NCBI GenBank assembly: GCA_014529385.2
Contig: CM043962.1
Coordinates: 45,139,598 to 45,203,597, forward strand
Source of the DNA: Adiantum capillus-veneris
Lineage: Eukaryota; Streptophyta; Polypodiopsida; Polypodiales; Pteridaceae
Direction: 5' to 3'
Length of the DNA: 64,000 nt
This document shows, in pieces, positions 1-12,171 of the stretch (position 1 is its first letter; each line of letters starts with the position of its first letter). The position numbers and the translations under genes are program-made. A model generated the notes under the pieces. The model searched no databases and was not told where the DNA came from. It saw only the letters and a list, made by a program, of their open reading frames with translations.

Positions 1-263
1 CTTTCCCCATTGTGACCAAGTAGCCCATTGGGTTGCTCAATTTCTATTGGACCCCTTCACGGGCTGTCCAATAATCATCCAAGAGACTTAATTTTCATTG
101 GTTCTTTTTATTAAGTGTTTTAAAATTAAGTAGGCTAAATTTACTCTAGCCTAATTCTCATTGGTCCACTTCAAGGGTCATCCAATAGGAATTGGGTACA
201 CCTTGTGGGCATCTGGCCTAGGGAGCTGACATGTGTCCCTCATTCCCTTTGTGTAAAGGGAGC

Positions 264-303
<40 letters not shown>

Positions 304-681
304 CTTTCTCTCTCATCCCCTAGAAGAAAGGCTCTCCCCCTCCTATGTAGGGATATGCAAAGACTTTTTGGTCACACACAAAGCATCCAATTTTCCCTAG
401 GGTTGACCTTTGGACACAACCTTTCAATTTTGGAACCTTAGCATTTTGGAAGTCTTAATGGGCTGAACGTTAGGGTCTTTTTAGCCCATTGTTTCACATG
501 GATCTTTTGCAGATGGCCCCCCCTTTGGATCCCTATTTTCCCTCCTTTGGATCCCTACTGTGGCCGGTCTGCTAGCTTAACCAATATTCTAGCTTTTTCT
601 CCCCTGGCACTTCCCCATATTAAATGATCAGTTTAACATGAGAAAATCATTTAGGAGAATTAGATATTGATTATTATGACA
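1..681 (-). repeat. CV1 3' LTR, truncated by window edge
   Basis: This matches the last part of the 5689-7283 LTR almost base for base and ends at the same TGACA. It starts inside the LTR, so about 900 bp lie outside the window. A (TG)19 run at 265-302 corresponds to (TG)13 in the partner LTR. An 11-bp indel near the left edge and scattered substitutions also separate the pair. Confidence 0.93.
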
Positions 682-696
682 TTACCTCTCTCTTGA
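682..696 (-). other. CV1 polypurine tract
   Basis: Read on the minus strand, TCAAGAGAGAGGTAA lies directly before the TGTCATAA start of the 3' LTR. This is the expected plus-strand primer position. CV2 has nearly the same tract at the equivalent site. Confidence 0.75.
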
Positions 697-1034
697 AATC
701 ATAGTTGTCCTCGACTATGGTGTAGAGAAGATAAAGCATATTCATGAGTCCTTTTCTTAGCGGGTAGAGGATCCCTATGTTACCCTACGACATCATTCCA
801 CAATGGATGACTTGTCCATTTGGCGCTTGAGAGCTGAGGCTGCCGCAATCATGTCTACAAATTAGTCCTATCAATCTTCCATAGTAGAGTGACAAGCTTT
901 ACTTGGTGTTTGGGAGACGTCGTCTCCGCAAACTTGATCTAAGCATGCATACTACTTCATTTTTGTGCACAATAAAGAAAAAGAGAGTCTTATCAGACAA
1001 AAACTTTGTTCATTTTAACATTTTGTACATTTGC
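697..1034 (-). other. CV1 3' untranslated region
   Basis: Between the end of the chromodomain frame and the polypurine tract. The matching CV2 segment is similar. I see no gene or other structure in it. Confidence 0.6.
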
Positions 1035-1603
1035 TTACTCTTGGGAAGCATTGTAAGCATTGACAAGGTTTAGGTTATCCTTTAATTGTATGCCTTGCAT
1101 CCATCTAGCATCTTCAAAAGGATAATTCTTAAACTTAATAAGATATCGTCGGATAGTCTTACCGCCTCTTAGTACCATGTCTTCATGTCAGAGAATGGAC
1201 TCGGGCTGCAGCACCTCCTCTTGGTCCTGGATCTCCGGTGGGTCTTCAATAGTTGGTTCTTGAGGTGGCTCTCCTTTGTAAGGCTTTAATAGCCTCACAT
1301 GTAAAGCATTGTGTATGAGCCAATGATTGGGCAACTTGATTTGATAGGCCATCTCATTGAGTGGCCTAAGAATGTGGAAGGGACCATAGTACCTTTTTGC
1401 TAGTTTAGCATAGTACTTTTGGTGGCCCGTACGATTCTTGCCCGTCATGTGCCTTAATCGAGCCTTGGGAAACTTTAACAAGACCCAATCGTTTTCTTTA
1501 AAGGCTTGGGCTCTTCTATGCTTGTCAGCAGTAGCCTTTTGCCTTTGCTATGAGATAGAGATAGAATCCTTAATCTTTTGAAAAGATTCTTGTAGGTCTC
1601 GGC
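1035..1603 (-). pseudogene. CV1 integrase C-terminal region plus chromodomain
   Basis: The frame opens with the post-catalytic integrase tail (ADEYSRDLQESFQKI), goes through the KYYAKLAKRYYGPF segment typical of gypsy integrase C-termini, and then reads a chromodomain (GKTIRRYLIKFKNYPFEDA, with W-M-Q after it) ending with a TAA at 1035-1037. A TGA in SIL*HED interrupts it; CV2 has CGA (Arg) at that codon. The frame differs from the upstream RNase H frame because the integrase zinc finger and the whole DDE core have been deleted at about 1603-1612. A chromodomain in this family directs integration towards particular chromatin; here it is a relic. Confidence 0.85.
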
Positions 1604-1608
1604 TATAC

Positions 1609-3193
1609 TCATCTGCAACGAACACAATTCTTACGTAGTGAGTTAGTAACACATAGTCTATTGCCATAGAGAAGATAACCATCTTGTAAAGTAAATGGTT
1701 CTTCTTTGTTCCCTAATGAAAGGGCTGAAATCACATCTCTAAAATCGGGATCAATAGCATACTCATCTATCATTGAAGATAGATCATTGTGAGTTGCTAT
1801 GGAAACCGCATTCACTCTCGGCCGTCTTGAGAGTGCATCAGCTACTTGATTATGCTTGCCAGCAATGTGAGCAATATGAAAATGAAATTGCGAAAGGAAA
1901 TTTGCCCACCTCATTTTTTTGTCGGAGAGCTTGGTCTACGTCATGAAGTACTTAAGACTTTGGTGATCCGTTCGCAGAATGAAAGGAGTCCCCAATAAAT
2001 AGTGCTTCCATGAGTCTAAGGCATGTAGAACTGCAAGGAGTTCCTTTTGGTATATGCCTAGAGCTTGTTCAACAGGGTCCAGCCTTCGACTCTCATAGCC
2101 TATGGCGTGCCCTTCTTGGAGCAAAACAGCTCCAAGCCAATCACCACAAGCATCACATTGGACCTCAAATGGTTTTGAGAGATCCGGTAGTGTAAGCACA
2201 GGTTGAGGGATAAGCTTTTCTTTAAGCTTTTTGAAAGCATTGTTCTCCTTAGCATTCCATGTATACCTAACGCTTTTCTTTGTTAGGTCATGTAATGGTC
2301 CTGCAATTTGTGAGAACTTTTCTATGAAGCGTCTATAGTATGCACACATACCTATAAAGCTTCTTAGTTCATGGAGATTTCTTGGTTTAGGCCATCCTTT
2401 TATTACCTCTAACTTGGATGGATCCATTTGGATGCCATCTTGAGAGATAATGTGACCTAAATACTGAATCTCTTGCAAGAAAAATTCACTTTTCTTTTGA
2501 TTAACATAAAGTTTATTCTCTCTTAAAACTTGAAATATTACCTGGAGGTGTTGCTTGTGTTCGTCTAATGAATTAGAGTAGATGATAATATCATCAAAGA
2601 ACACTCCAGTGAAGGTTTGATGAGGCCTGAGCAGCTTCTCCATCAAGCGGTTGAATGTGGCTGGTGCATTGGTCAAGCCAAAAGGCATAACAATGTATTC
2701 ATAAAGACCAAATGTGGTGCGAAATGCGGTCTTTACAATATCTTGATCAACTATCCTTATTTGATGATATCCACTTTTTAGGTCAATCCTATTGAAGTAG
2801 GTCGATCCTTATAGCTTATCAAATAGGTCTTCTACCCATGGAACAGGAAACCTATTTTTGATAGTGATCCTATTTAGTGCTCTATAGTCGACACACATAC
2901 GATATGTACCGTCTTTCTTTTGCACTAATAGCACATGTGAGCAAAATGGAGATGAGCTAGGCCTAACCATGCCCTTCTCAACTAACTCATGCACTTGCCG
3001 CATAATCTCCTCTTGTTGAGCTTGAGAAACTCTATAAGGAGGTTTGTTAGGCGGTGAACTTCCTGGAAGAAGTTCAATTGCATGGTCATCATTACCTCAT
3101 TTAGGAGGTAGCTCACAAGGGATGTCGTCAATAAAAACATCTTGAAACCCCTTGAGAAAATTGGATAACTCTAATTCCTTTTGGTTGCTTTTA
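1609..3193 (-). pseudogene. CV1 reverse transcriptase and RNase H
   Basis: Would copy the element RNA into DNA and degrade the RNA strand inside the retroelement particle. RT motifs in order: [35 protein letters not shown] and the catalytic FFDDIIIYS box, with both aspartates kept. RNase H follows with three acidic residues in FEVQCDACGDW, YQKELLAVLHAL and RTDHQSLKYF. After that comes the linker leading to the missing integrase. Stops break the frame at about 3100 (CGA in CV2), 2806 (CAG in CV2) and 1933 (CAG in CV2). There is no frameshift relative to gag. The frame ends at 1609, at the deletion junction. Confidence 0.92.
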
Positions 3194-5271
3194 TTTTATT
3201 TTGCTAAAGCATTAGGTTCATTTTGAGAATCTTTAACAAAAATCATGTACACAGAAATAGAGCTCTTTATTGACTTGTTGAGAGCTGGTGTATGTACAAT
3301 GGGGATAGTGTTACCCATTTCCTTAGCATCTATATACATGTCTTTTTCCCTGAACCTAAAGGAGATTCTCCTTTCAGGAAATTTAACATCGATAGCCAGG
3401 CGGTCAAACCATGGTGCCCCTAGGATTACATCCTCATGCTTGAGAGGAGAGATAAAGAAGTCCTCTTTGTCCACATAGCCTTGGACATGAAGCCTCAATT
3501 TCCCCATTAAGGGAGTGACTGAAGCTTCTTGCCCCTTGAAGGCACTGTCTGCGGGTAGGACATCTCCCATCTCGTAGGATTGTATGCCTAGCTTGGTGGC
3601 CAACTCTATAGATATAAAATTGTGAGTAGAACCAGGGTCAAAGAGAATAAAAGCATCATGTTTTCTTACCTTTCCCCAAGCATGGCATAGAGGATATCCT
3701 TTGTGATGAGTTTGGTGAGTCTCCTCCTCTTGGATTTCAACCAAGGAAGCTCTAGGAGGATCTTGGCGGTTGTTCTTTTGGGGACAAGCACGGTACGCAT
3801 GCCCTTGTTCGCCGCACTTGAAACACCGGTTATCCTTGCGATAACGCTCAAGCTCTTGAGGAGAGAGTTTGTTCTTACCTTTGTAAACTCCCTTCTCTTT
3901 AGCTTTGTTGGAGTTCCACTTAGGAGACTTTTGGACATTGTCCTTCCCCTTAGGCTCGTTGGAACGCTTGTTTTCCGTGGGCTTATTATTTCTTTTAGCC
4001 CCCGTTTGGAAATTGATTCGAGAGGCCACCACAGTATGGTGTATTACCGCCGATATGGTACGTGGCCTTTGGGAGTTGACATACTCCGCCATTTCTTCGG
4101 TTAAGCCCGCACAAAATTGTTTCTTTTGCTCTCCAAAATCCAACTTTTTGAAGACAGTGGCTTTGAGTTGTAGGTCCCAAAACTTGTCTACATATTTGTG
4201 GATGGATTCATAGGGAGAGAGCTTTAGGCTTCGCCATTCGGTGAGTACTTTGTCTTTGGCATCGGTGGCCAAAAACTACTTCATAATGGAAGCTCTTAAA
4301 GCTTTCCATGTTTGTGGAGCTTCACCGTTGGCTCGTAGGCTAGACCACCATTGCCTGGCGAACTTTTTAAAGTGCATAGCTACATGGCGTAGCTTAGAGA
4401 ACTCCGTGAAGCCCTCATCTCCAAACGCCGCATTGAACTGTTGGATAAAGGCCAAGACTTTGTCTGTAGCACCAAAGGTACCATCATAGGTAAGGAAAGA
4501 GATGCTCTTCCCTCCCTCTTTGAATTTCTTCAACTTGGACGACGTCTTCCATGTGGCGTAGGATTTCCTATGGCCTCTTCTTTTTGATGGTTCAAAGGTT
4601 GCACCATCACTTTCTTCAGAAGGTGAAGAATTTGAAGAAGGTGGAGAAGAGGGTGACCTCTTTCTCGCCTTTTTCTTGTCTTGATCTTCGTTGTCTTCAC
4701 CATCACTTTCATAAGACGAAGAGGATGAAGAATATGGAGAAGAGGGTGTCCTCTTTCTCACCTTTTTCTTCTCTTGCTTTTTATCATCCCTCTTTGAATT
4801 ATGGCATGGAGAAGAGTGTGATGGTCTTCTCCGCTTTGGTGGTGATGGAGAGCGTTTAGCCCGCCATCTTCATGGAGCCATCTCCGCCGAGGTGGCAGGA
4901 GACTCACTTCTTTCTCGTTCCTTCCGTGGAGGCTCTTGAGTTCTCCTTTGGGAAGGAGATGCATCATCAAGAAGTAAATTCTTGAGCCCTTCATATGGAT
5001 TCTCTTCTTCTTCCCGAATCGGAGAGAGACCTCTTTTGGGAGTCTCACAAGGAGGCTTTCTAGGTGTTGTCTTGTCATGGTGATGAGCTTGGAGAATCCC
5101 GTGAGCACGGAGCTGTTGTTGCACTTCTCTTTGGAGAGATGGATTGCCCATGGCTTGTTGAATCCTAGAAACAAGATAGTTAACAAGCATCGGAGCATCA
5201 TTAGTAGCTTGCTCATTAGCAAAATCAAAGTTATCAACATTAATTTCACTCTCGTTACTATTGTTAGCCAT
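3194..5271 (-). pseudogene. CV1 gag and aspartic protease
   Basis: Gag packages the element RNA, and the protease cuts the polyprotein. The start at 5271 (MANNSNESEINVD) is the first Met after the leader, and CV2 has a closely similar N-terminus. A serine- and lysine-rich low-complexity region follows, then a gag core (FARQWWSSLRANGEAPQTW), a CCHC zinc knuckle (CFKCGEQGHAYRAC) at about 3790-3835, and a protease with FDPGSTHNF at about 3620 and VILGAPWFD at about 3410. The active-site Ser/Thr reads Pro, which is common in plant gypsy proteases. Stops occur at about 4870, 4274 and 3194, all in one frame. Confidence 0.9.
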
Positions 5272-5675
5272 TCTAACAACTTTTAGGTGTAAACTTTTTA
5301 GGTGTACTTTGGCACTTCAAGCCCTAGTTGCTACTCCTCTTTACCCCTTTAGAAAAAGCACTCAAGCTACTGTACCCGCTGCTCGAATACCATTAATTGC
5401 AAGGAATAGAAGAGAGGGTCTTTCGACACCAAAACAACACCGGCTCCTGTCAAGCTTCTAATAGCTCAATAGTGGTTAAGCCGTAGGCAAGCCCCGTAGG
5501 ACTCCACTATTAAGACCATAGCTCTCAACGGCGATGCCCCGTTAACTGCACGAAGACAGGCGCACTGCAAGGCTGAAAAATCCCTATTCTACTTACTCAC
5601 ACACATATAATAATACTAACCATTTATAACTAGCTTGAGGACCTCCCTTCTTGAGCAAGAAAAGAGAAACCTTGT
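5272..5675 (-). other. CV1 5' leader
   Basis: Untranslated stretch of about 400 bp between the primer site and the gag start. CV2 has a recognisable equivalent at 19515-19923. I see no other structure in it. Confidence 0.6.
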
Positions 5676-5687
5676 GCTCTGATACCA
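5676..5687 (-). other. CV1 primer binding site (tRNA-iMet)
   Basis: On the minus strand TGGTATCAGAGC lies one base inside the 5' LTR end. This is the standard plant initiator-methionine tRNA primer site. Confidence 0.92.
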
Positions 5688-5688
5688 A

Positions 5689-7283
5689 TGTAACATTTAA
5701 TGGCCTAATAACTTGTGTATAGCGGAAATTAGCATGAACATAGTGGGCATTTCATTAGAATAGATTCCTAATGAGAATTACAAGAGTGCTTGGGTGGAGA
5801 GAGCAACAAAAAGCGTAACACCTAGTTAGATAGCATGAACAATACTTTCAAAAGAGAGAGAAATTAAGCAATTGACAACAGTGGAGGACCGGATTTGCAT
5901 GGAGACGGTCCCCCCTCCAAAAGGCTTTGTATTATGGTTTCTCCCATCAAGAGAGACATTGTACAATACAATTCTTTGTGTTCCTTCAAGACTAGCTAGT
6001 GCAATGAAGATGAAAGCTTCATGCACCAAGCAAAACACTTAGCAAACACAACTTTAATTATCCCCGGTCTCAGACCCAAGACCTCACACACCTTCAAAGA
6101 TGGTGAGAGCTAGCAGGGTATGAGAGTATATTGAGAGGAAGAAGGAGTATCTGACGAGAAAGATGTACATCTCCTCACATAATCACTCATATTAGCATAG
6201 CTTAGCTTAGTAATTAACTTGGTAGAGGAGATGAGCATGCATTGAAGGTTGGATCTTGGTTGGATTTGCATCCACATGCCAAGAGTGTGTCGATGTAGGC
6301 TTCTATCTCACAAGCTTGGAGTAGGTGATGAGCTCTCCATTAAAGCTTGGGAAGAGATAGTCTTCTTTACTTCACACATAGTCTGTGTGTGAATGTGTGT
6401 GAGATAATGCCTTGCAAAAATCAGCCCCCTCTCTCTCTCTTGGGCGAGCTCTCTTGCTATTTGCTCTTGCAGGCTCCCCATTGGACCTCCCCAGGGCTAG
6501 CCTATCACAATTAAGCAACATAAGTGATAGCCTTCTGACATGTGTCCCCCTTTCCCCTTTTGTGAGAGATTAATCAATTAAACTTAATTGATTTAAATGA
6601 ATTAAATCCCCATTGGAGCTTTTCCCATTTTGACCAATAGGAATTAAGTAGCCCATTGGGTTGCTCAATTCCTATTGGACCCCTTCACGGGCTGTCCAAT
6701 AATCATCCAGGAGACTTAATTTTCATTGGTTCTTTTTATTAAGTGTTTTAAAATTAATTAGGCTAAATTTACTCTAGCCTAATTCTCATTGGTCCACTTC
6801 AAGGGTCATCCAATAGGAATTGGGTACACCTTGTGGGCATCTGGCCTAGGGAGCTGACATGTGTCCCTCATTCTCTTTGTGTAAAGGGAGCTTGTGTGTG
6901 TGTGTGTGTGTGTGTGTGGCTTTCTCTCTCATCCCCTAGAAGAAAGGCTCGCCCCCTCCTATGTAGGGATATGCAAGACTTTTTGGTCACACACAAAGCA
7001 TCCAATTTCCCCTGGGGTTGACCTTTGGACACAACCTTTGAATTTTGGAACCTTAGCATTTTGGAAGTCTTAATGGGCTGAACCTTAGGGTCTTTTTAGC
7101 CCATTATTTCACATGGCTCTTTTGCAGATGGCCCCCATTTGGATCCCTATTTTCCCTCCTTTGGATCCCTACTATGGCCGGTCTGCTAGCTTAACCAATA
7201 TTCTAGCTTTTTCTCCCCATATTAAATGATCAGTTTAACATGAAAAAATCATTTAGGAGAATTAGATATTGATTATTATGACA
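5689..7283 (-). repeat. CV1 5' LTR (complete, 1595 bp)
   Basis: Bounded by TGTAACATTT at 5689 and TATGACA ending at 7283, giving TG...CA termini. Position 6600 onwards matches the left-edge LTR. It contains a (TG)13 run at 6893-6918. I could not identify a convincing TATA box on the element's strand. Confidence 0.93.
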
Positions 7284-7790
7284 GCAAGTTGCACCAAGGT
7301 TTTCTTGCATTTTTCAGTATCTTCAGAAATTATGAAAACTGATTATGTCTTTTGACACCTTTTAGTGGTGGTTACTCTTTTAAAGTACTCAGGTGAGTTA
7401 TAAATTGAGTTACCGTTTAGATACAAGTGGTTGCAAAAGGACAACAATGTTGAAAGTCAAGATGTTGCTCTTGGTTTCATTGAACCTCCTCACTGCACCA
7501 AGTATCACGCATCAGGAAAATTGGCCTGCGTAAGGGATACCAATAAGGAAAACATCAGTGTTCTTACAAAGATACTATCACTTGTGTTTTCGAGGACGAA
7601 AATGCTTCTCCAAGGGGGGAGTAATTCATGCCAAGGGCAAATCCCGGTGGTCAAGGACTAGGCCCAAGGGGCCGACTGCGAGTGTGGATAGGGAATGAGA
7701 CCCAGGGGGCTATTTAAAGGGAGGTTGGGAGGCTCATTCCAAGGAAATTCCACCAGGAGTATTATATCTTGAGCTTGTGTTGTTTCATAA
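7284..7790 (+). other. Remnant of a plus-strand gypsy 3' end
   Basis: The sequence TTTTCGAGGACGAAAATGCT followed by CTCCAAGGGGGGAG resembles the end of a gypsy polyprotein (FEDENASPRG) running into a polypurine tract. What follows, from about 7631, has a TATA-like CTATTTAAAG at about 7710 and reads like the start of an LTR. The rest of that element is not visible, because CV1 abuts on the left and the OTA-minus extra ORF on the right. The call rests on motif shape only. Confidence 0.4.
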
Positions 7791-9094
7791 CCAAAGTCCC
7801 TGTGGAATTGGTTGTGAGATTTAGAGTGCAAACTCTTTGCGAAGCCATCTGACTCTTGCCTCTCCTCTACATTCTTTGCTTCTTTAGCAACCTTCTTTTC
7901 TTCTTCCTCTTCTATCTTGGCTTTCTCCATTTGAGCCCGCATCTCCTCTAGTCTCTTAGTAATGACAAGAGTTGCTAGTTGGTTTTTGGTGCGGTTCTTG
8001 CAAGGTATCCATTTCTCAACAAAATCTCCTACGTCTACTCCTTGCTTCTTGAATTCTTCCGCTAATATTTCTTCCTGGGCTTGCTTTTGGGCCATCTCTT
8101 CTTTACTGGGTTTAGTCATATGCATTGATATTTTACCCTTCTTATCTTCTTGCTCTTCTTCAGAAGGCTCTTACTCTTGTAATTTTCTCTTAGATTGTGT
8201 ATCATGAGTAGTTGTTTGAGTAGAGCTCGACTTTGTCATTTCCTCTTCACTTTCTTCCTCCTAGAGCTAGATCCACTCATTTTTAGAAAGATCTTTAGAA
8301 AATCTGGGGATGCTCCAATAGCTTGATAAGCTATTCTATTCAAGACTTTTGGAGATGATAGGTATGTAAGCTTAGTGTGCTTCTTCTTTTTTGTGAGCAG
8401 TTCAAGCAGATATTGGGCATAATCATTAGTTATTGGTGTATTTTGCTCATAAGCCCAAGGGTATGCAATGAAGACTGTATGGTTTGGTGTAGTATATCAA
8501 TTGTGCCTCTTGTTGTTGATGTGGAAAAATTGTTGAACATGCAGGTGGGCAGTTCCACTTGCTGACATGTAGTGTTTGTGAATGTTGCTGCTATACCTTT
8601 CTTCACAAAAACTTCCACTCCCATTTATTTTTTCCCTTTCATGGGTGCTCCTCTATCTGATAAACTTAAAGCTTTTGCAATCAGCTTTGATGTGATTTTT
8701 ACCTGAACTTTGTCATTATCGAGGGTGGATGTTTCAATTGTGCCCTCCTTTGTGATGCTGGTGCAGAGCTCATGGGTTCTCTGGATATCAATTCCACATG
8801 GGGGTAGCTGGAAATAATTTGGCAGATATATATTTTATAATGCTTCCTCAATGGGAAGCTTCCTTCTCAGGTTGTAAGCCTCCCAAGGTATCATGGGAAG
8901 CATGACCATATTGTTTTTTGCATCCTAGTAGATAGCTTTGTATATACCGCTACTCCTTCAAGCTCAAGTCTTTCCTTCTCGATATAAGTGGAGGCTTCTT
9001 TCAGAGAGTCTTGGAGTATTATGAAATTTGGGATCTTCTCCAATCTCTTCTTACGACTCAAATTTTTCTTGTTGCCCTTAGCCTCAAATTTCAT
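7791..9094 (-). pseudogene. OTA-minus additional ORF (aORF)
   Basis: Read from 9094 leftward, the first ~60 residues align by eye with the start of the OTA-plus aORF (shared pattern S-x-K-x-x-L then P, later Y-x-x-K-E-x-LE). After a frameshift, the segment PCGIDIQRTHELCTSITKEG followed by KVQVKITSKLIAKAL matches the OTA-plus PCGVDFQKAYELLATIKKDG and KVEVVITKEIVVKAL. Further on, FVKKGIAATF matches FTKETVAATF. From 8125 down it becomes a charged coiled coil rich in E, K and A, whose frame runs to 7658 into the neighbouring fragment. I do not recognise the domain. Conservation between two divergent elements says the ancestor was functional; this copy has several stops and frameshifts. Confidence 0.75.
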
Positions 9095-11657
9095 ATCTCA
9101 TATGACAGTTGTCATAGTTCAGAGAACATTTAGAGACTAAAGTGATGTTTATCTCATTTGCATACATATAAATAAGCTTGTTAGTGGATAACCTTATTGA
9201 AAGATAACATAAAAATCATACAAAATCTCAACACTTGAAAAAATTATGTTTTCATGCAAAACAAAGAAAAAATCGCTTTTTTTTTTCTCAGGCTTGTGCA
9301 CAGGTGATTTTTTTGAGATGCTGATTCCATGGGCTTGATGTACATTGCACATAAAGGATCTAGTTTTGATTTGATGGAATTTAGGTTGGAGCATCATGTC
9401 TGATGGAGATGTGACCTTGTGTCCACTTTGGCCACATAGGGATGTCCCAAAGACTCCTACCAACATTTGCTTGTGGTTGAATCTTTCTTGGTATTACTAG
9501 TTACTCTCTATTGGAAATTACACCAATTTTCTCTATTCCTACCAAATTTGGTAGGTGCATTTCTCATAGTGGTTAGAGGTTGTTCACCCACTTGTACTTT
9601 GAATTTGGTCAATTGAGCATGGTGCAAGTTAGTTCTAGTCACTTGGCCAAGTAGGAAATTTGATGAGGATGGTGTATATAGCTCCAATGAGTGGGAAACT
9701 TTTTGTGTAGAGCTTGATAATCTAGGGTATACCAAGTATGGCTTCAACTTCACCTGTTGATAACGTTTTGACACTGTGAGGGAAAAAATCATGATATTTC
9801 CCCTATTTTCCATAATTGGCTCCCAAACAGGGCAATACTTGGGCAACACCTTATACTTGACGTTTTGAGCTAGTTGGTCATCTTGCACTAGAATATGGAC
9901 TATTTTCACTAGCTCGGGACTAGTTTCAGGCCTTGATTATGAGAGACTGCTATCATAAAGGGGTATTGTGACTTCCCACTCATAGGATCTCTTCTTAGGA
10001 CTTGTCTTTTACTTAAGGAGGACATGGATGACAGATTTACAGTCCCAATACGATTTTTTCCTCTAGTAGCATAAAATTTAACTTTTTTAATCATGCATTG
10101 ATTCATACACACTCATACACTTCTTTTGAACATTTTCAAGTTACCATTTCATTTATTATGTAGTATGGTAGACCATAGGGCCATTGTGTCCATAGAAAGG
10201 ATTCTTTGGCATTAAAAACCAATGATCTACCCTTGTGTGGTACAATGCATCATTACCGACTAGTTGGAATGGTCTTTAAAAGCTCTCTACAAGTTCTTTT
10301 CCCATTCTATCACTCCATTATGATTTACATAGACATGACAGTTTCTCGGGTTACAAGAGTTTTTCTATTGTAAAACCCTCTTGATCAACCCCACTATGGA
10401 AGTTCCTTGACAAAAGTTCATTTCTTTGATGTTTTGAAGTTGCTACTCAAGTCTTGCTTCATTCTGGCAGCTGGGAAAAAACACAATTTTTTGTTGGAGG
10501 GGTCTTCTAGTATTTCACAATTGAAGTTTGAGGTTAGTGGTGTGTTAGTAAGCCTAAGAGCAACCCTCCTCTTGATTTCTGTAATCATTGGATGCCCTGA
10601 TCCAATGTACGTATCACTTTTGTGCACGAGCTGGCCTAGTCCTATAACTGGACTTTCTCCCTATTGATTTCGACATGCAATGGCATCAAATGATAGTGTA
10701 CTAAGCAGGGAGCATACCTCTCATATTTGGTGTCAAATCTTGAAGTGTACAAGGTGTGGAAATTGCAAGAAGATGAGCTCCAAAGTACTTTCTCTCTCTG
10801 ACACACACAAACTCAGAATTGGAAATGAGAGTTTTGTGGCTAGACTATACATACCTTGGGCTCCCGAGTCAATTTTTGTCCCCACCTGACAGTTAATCCT
10901 GCCTCATGTGTTCAATGACCACTGTGTCAAAAATTTCCAAAATTCGACACCGTATGACCCCAATTTGTCTGTTTTGCCAGATTAAGCTATTTAATTTTAG
11001 AAGTATTTTTAGTAACTTATCCGAATATGGCCATAACTTGCTCGTTCTTACCCCAAATTGACTTTTGAAAATTCTTCTCTCTTCTTGGAGTCTAGGTTCT
11101 TGTGTTTGATTTTTTTGGTAATTTTTGTACTTTTGTCGGCATTTATTGCTTTCAAAATCAATTTAAAAAAAATATTTTGATCTAAAAATTCTAAAAAATA
11201 GCTAGATAATTACAAGAAATTGACTTTCAAAAAAATTACTTATTTATAAACTTTTAACGGATTTCTCCACTTCTTATTATTATTTTTAGAGAAAAATACT
11301 TTATTATGTATATATTTACACACACCTAAGGGCTTATTTTTAATGTTTGTTCCTTGCTCTTGGATCGCTTCATCTTTCAAGGCACAAAATAAAAAATTGT
11401 CACAAAAACAAGAAATCAAATGTGAATTATAACACAAAAGTCAAGAAAACAGTGCCCTTTTCTATATGATTTTAAGATTTGCATTCAAAATGCCTCCCCC
11501 ACCTCCTAGTTGGAGTACTTTTGGACAACAGTGTGTCAACTATGTTGTGCTATGAATGAACTTTAAAGTGGTGCCTTATACGAGGCCATGTAAGGGACCC
11601 CATGTATGCATACTTAGTCAATGCATGAAAAAAGTGATGTTGTGCAAAAGATAGGTC
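9095..11657 (-). other. OTA-minus non-coding stretch
   Basis: About 2.6 kb between the WIPK array and the extra ORF. OTA-plus has a spacer of similar length in the same place. Short open frames (for example 9508-9909) show no motif I recognise. Unlike OTA-plus, I do not find the AAATAATCGCGATTATTT palindrome repeats here. Confidence 0.5.
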
Positions 11658-12171
11658 TTAGGCAGATTGCTTAAGGGAATCTGCTCGATGGCGAGGTTCA
11701 CCTTTGTGGTTATTAATGACGTTTACCATGTAGTAACCATTGAAACTCAATAGATCATTGAAAAATTGTATGATTTGTGTTTTTCTGATGGCTAAAATTG
11801 TGATTGAGGTATAGATCACCATACCTTGGTAGTGACTGTAGATTTGAAAGAGTGTTGGAGTGGTTGCCAAACATCTGGGTTGGATGTTTCTTTTGGTAAT
11901 TCTCCTGGCCTCAAAATCCACTTCTATTTTGTTAATTGCAGCATGTCCATGGGCTTCGGTATCCACTTTGTTGTATCTTGGAATGATCATGGCATTGGAA
12001 TTGAAGTAGTACTTCTGACATTCTGATTTACTGTAGTTATAGAAGTAGATTGTTGTCATTGTTTTGGAAGTTGTAGTTGAGACTTCGGGATCCAAACAAA
12101 GTTTCCTTGAATACATGGGGTTCCTTTAGGTATCCAAATCTACTATGTACTTTGTGCTTTGGTTGGATTTG
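11658..12171 (-). pseudogene. OTA-minus WIPK array, left part
   Basis: On the minus strand one frame gives IWIPKGTP, VWIPKSQLQ, KWIPKPMDM and KWILRPGEL at irregular spacing, broken by stops. The unit containing the first two is a duplicate of 21513-21706 on the far side of CV2, so the host had a tandem repeat of about 225 bp before CV2 landed in it. Equivalent W-(I/V)-P-K motifs lie at the same relative place in OTA-plus (37383 onwards). Function unknown. Confidence 0.7.

Larger units (their letters stand above)
1..7283 (-). mobile_element. CV1: Ty3/gypsy chromovirus, nearly full length
   Basis: On the minus strand the order is 5' LTR (right), initiator-Met primer site, gag-protease, RT, RNase H, integrase tail with chromodomain, polypurine tract, 3' LTR (left, cut by the window edge). 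The C-terminal chromodomain places it in the chromovirus branch. Gag to RNase H lies in one reading frame broken only by stops, so the intact ancestor made a single polyprotein. The integrase zinc finger and catalytic core are deleted, so the copy cannot integrate itself. The target duplication cannot be checked because the left end is outside the window; the five bases after the right LTR are GCAAG. Confidence 0.93.

Noticed and set aside
205-441. Open frame rich in Cys-Val repeats (also 6833-7021 and 20393-20723)
   Set aside because: Produced by the TG microsatellite inside chromovirus LTRs; not a gene.
3703-4104. Plus-strand open frame of 133 aa
   Set aside because: Antisense to the CV1 gag and protease region.
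9508-10112. Two adjacent minus-strand open frames
   Set aside because: They fall in the spacer that is non-coding in OTA-plus, and I find no motif or match between the two elements.
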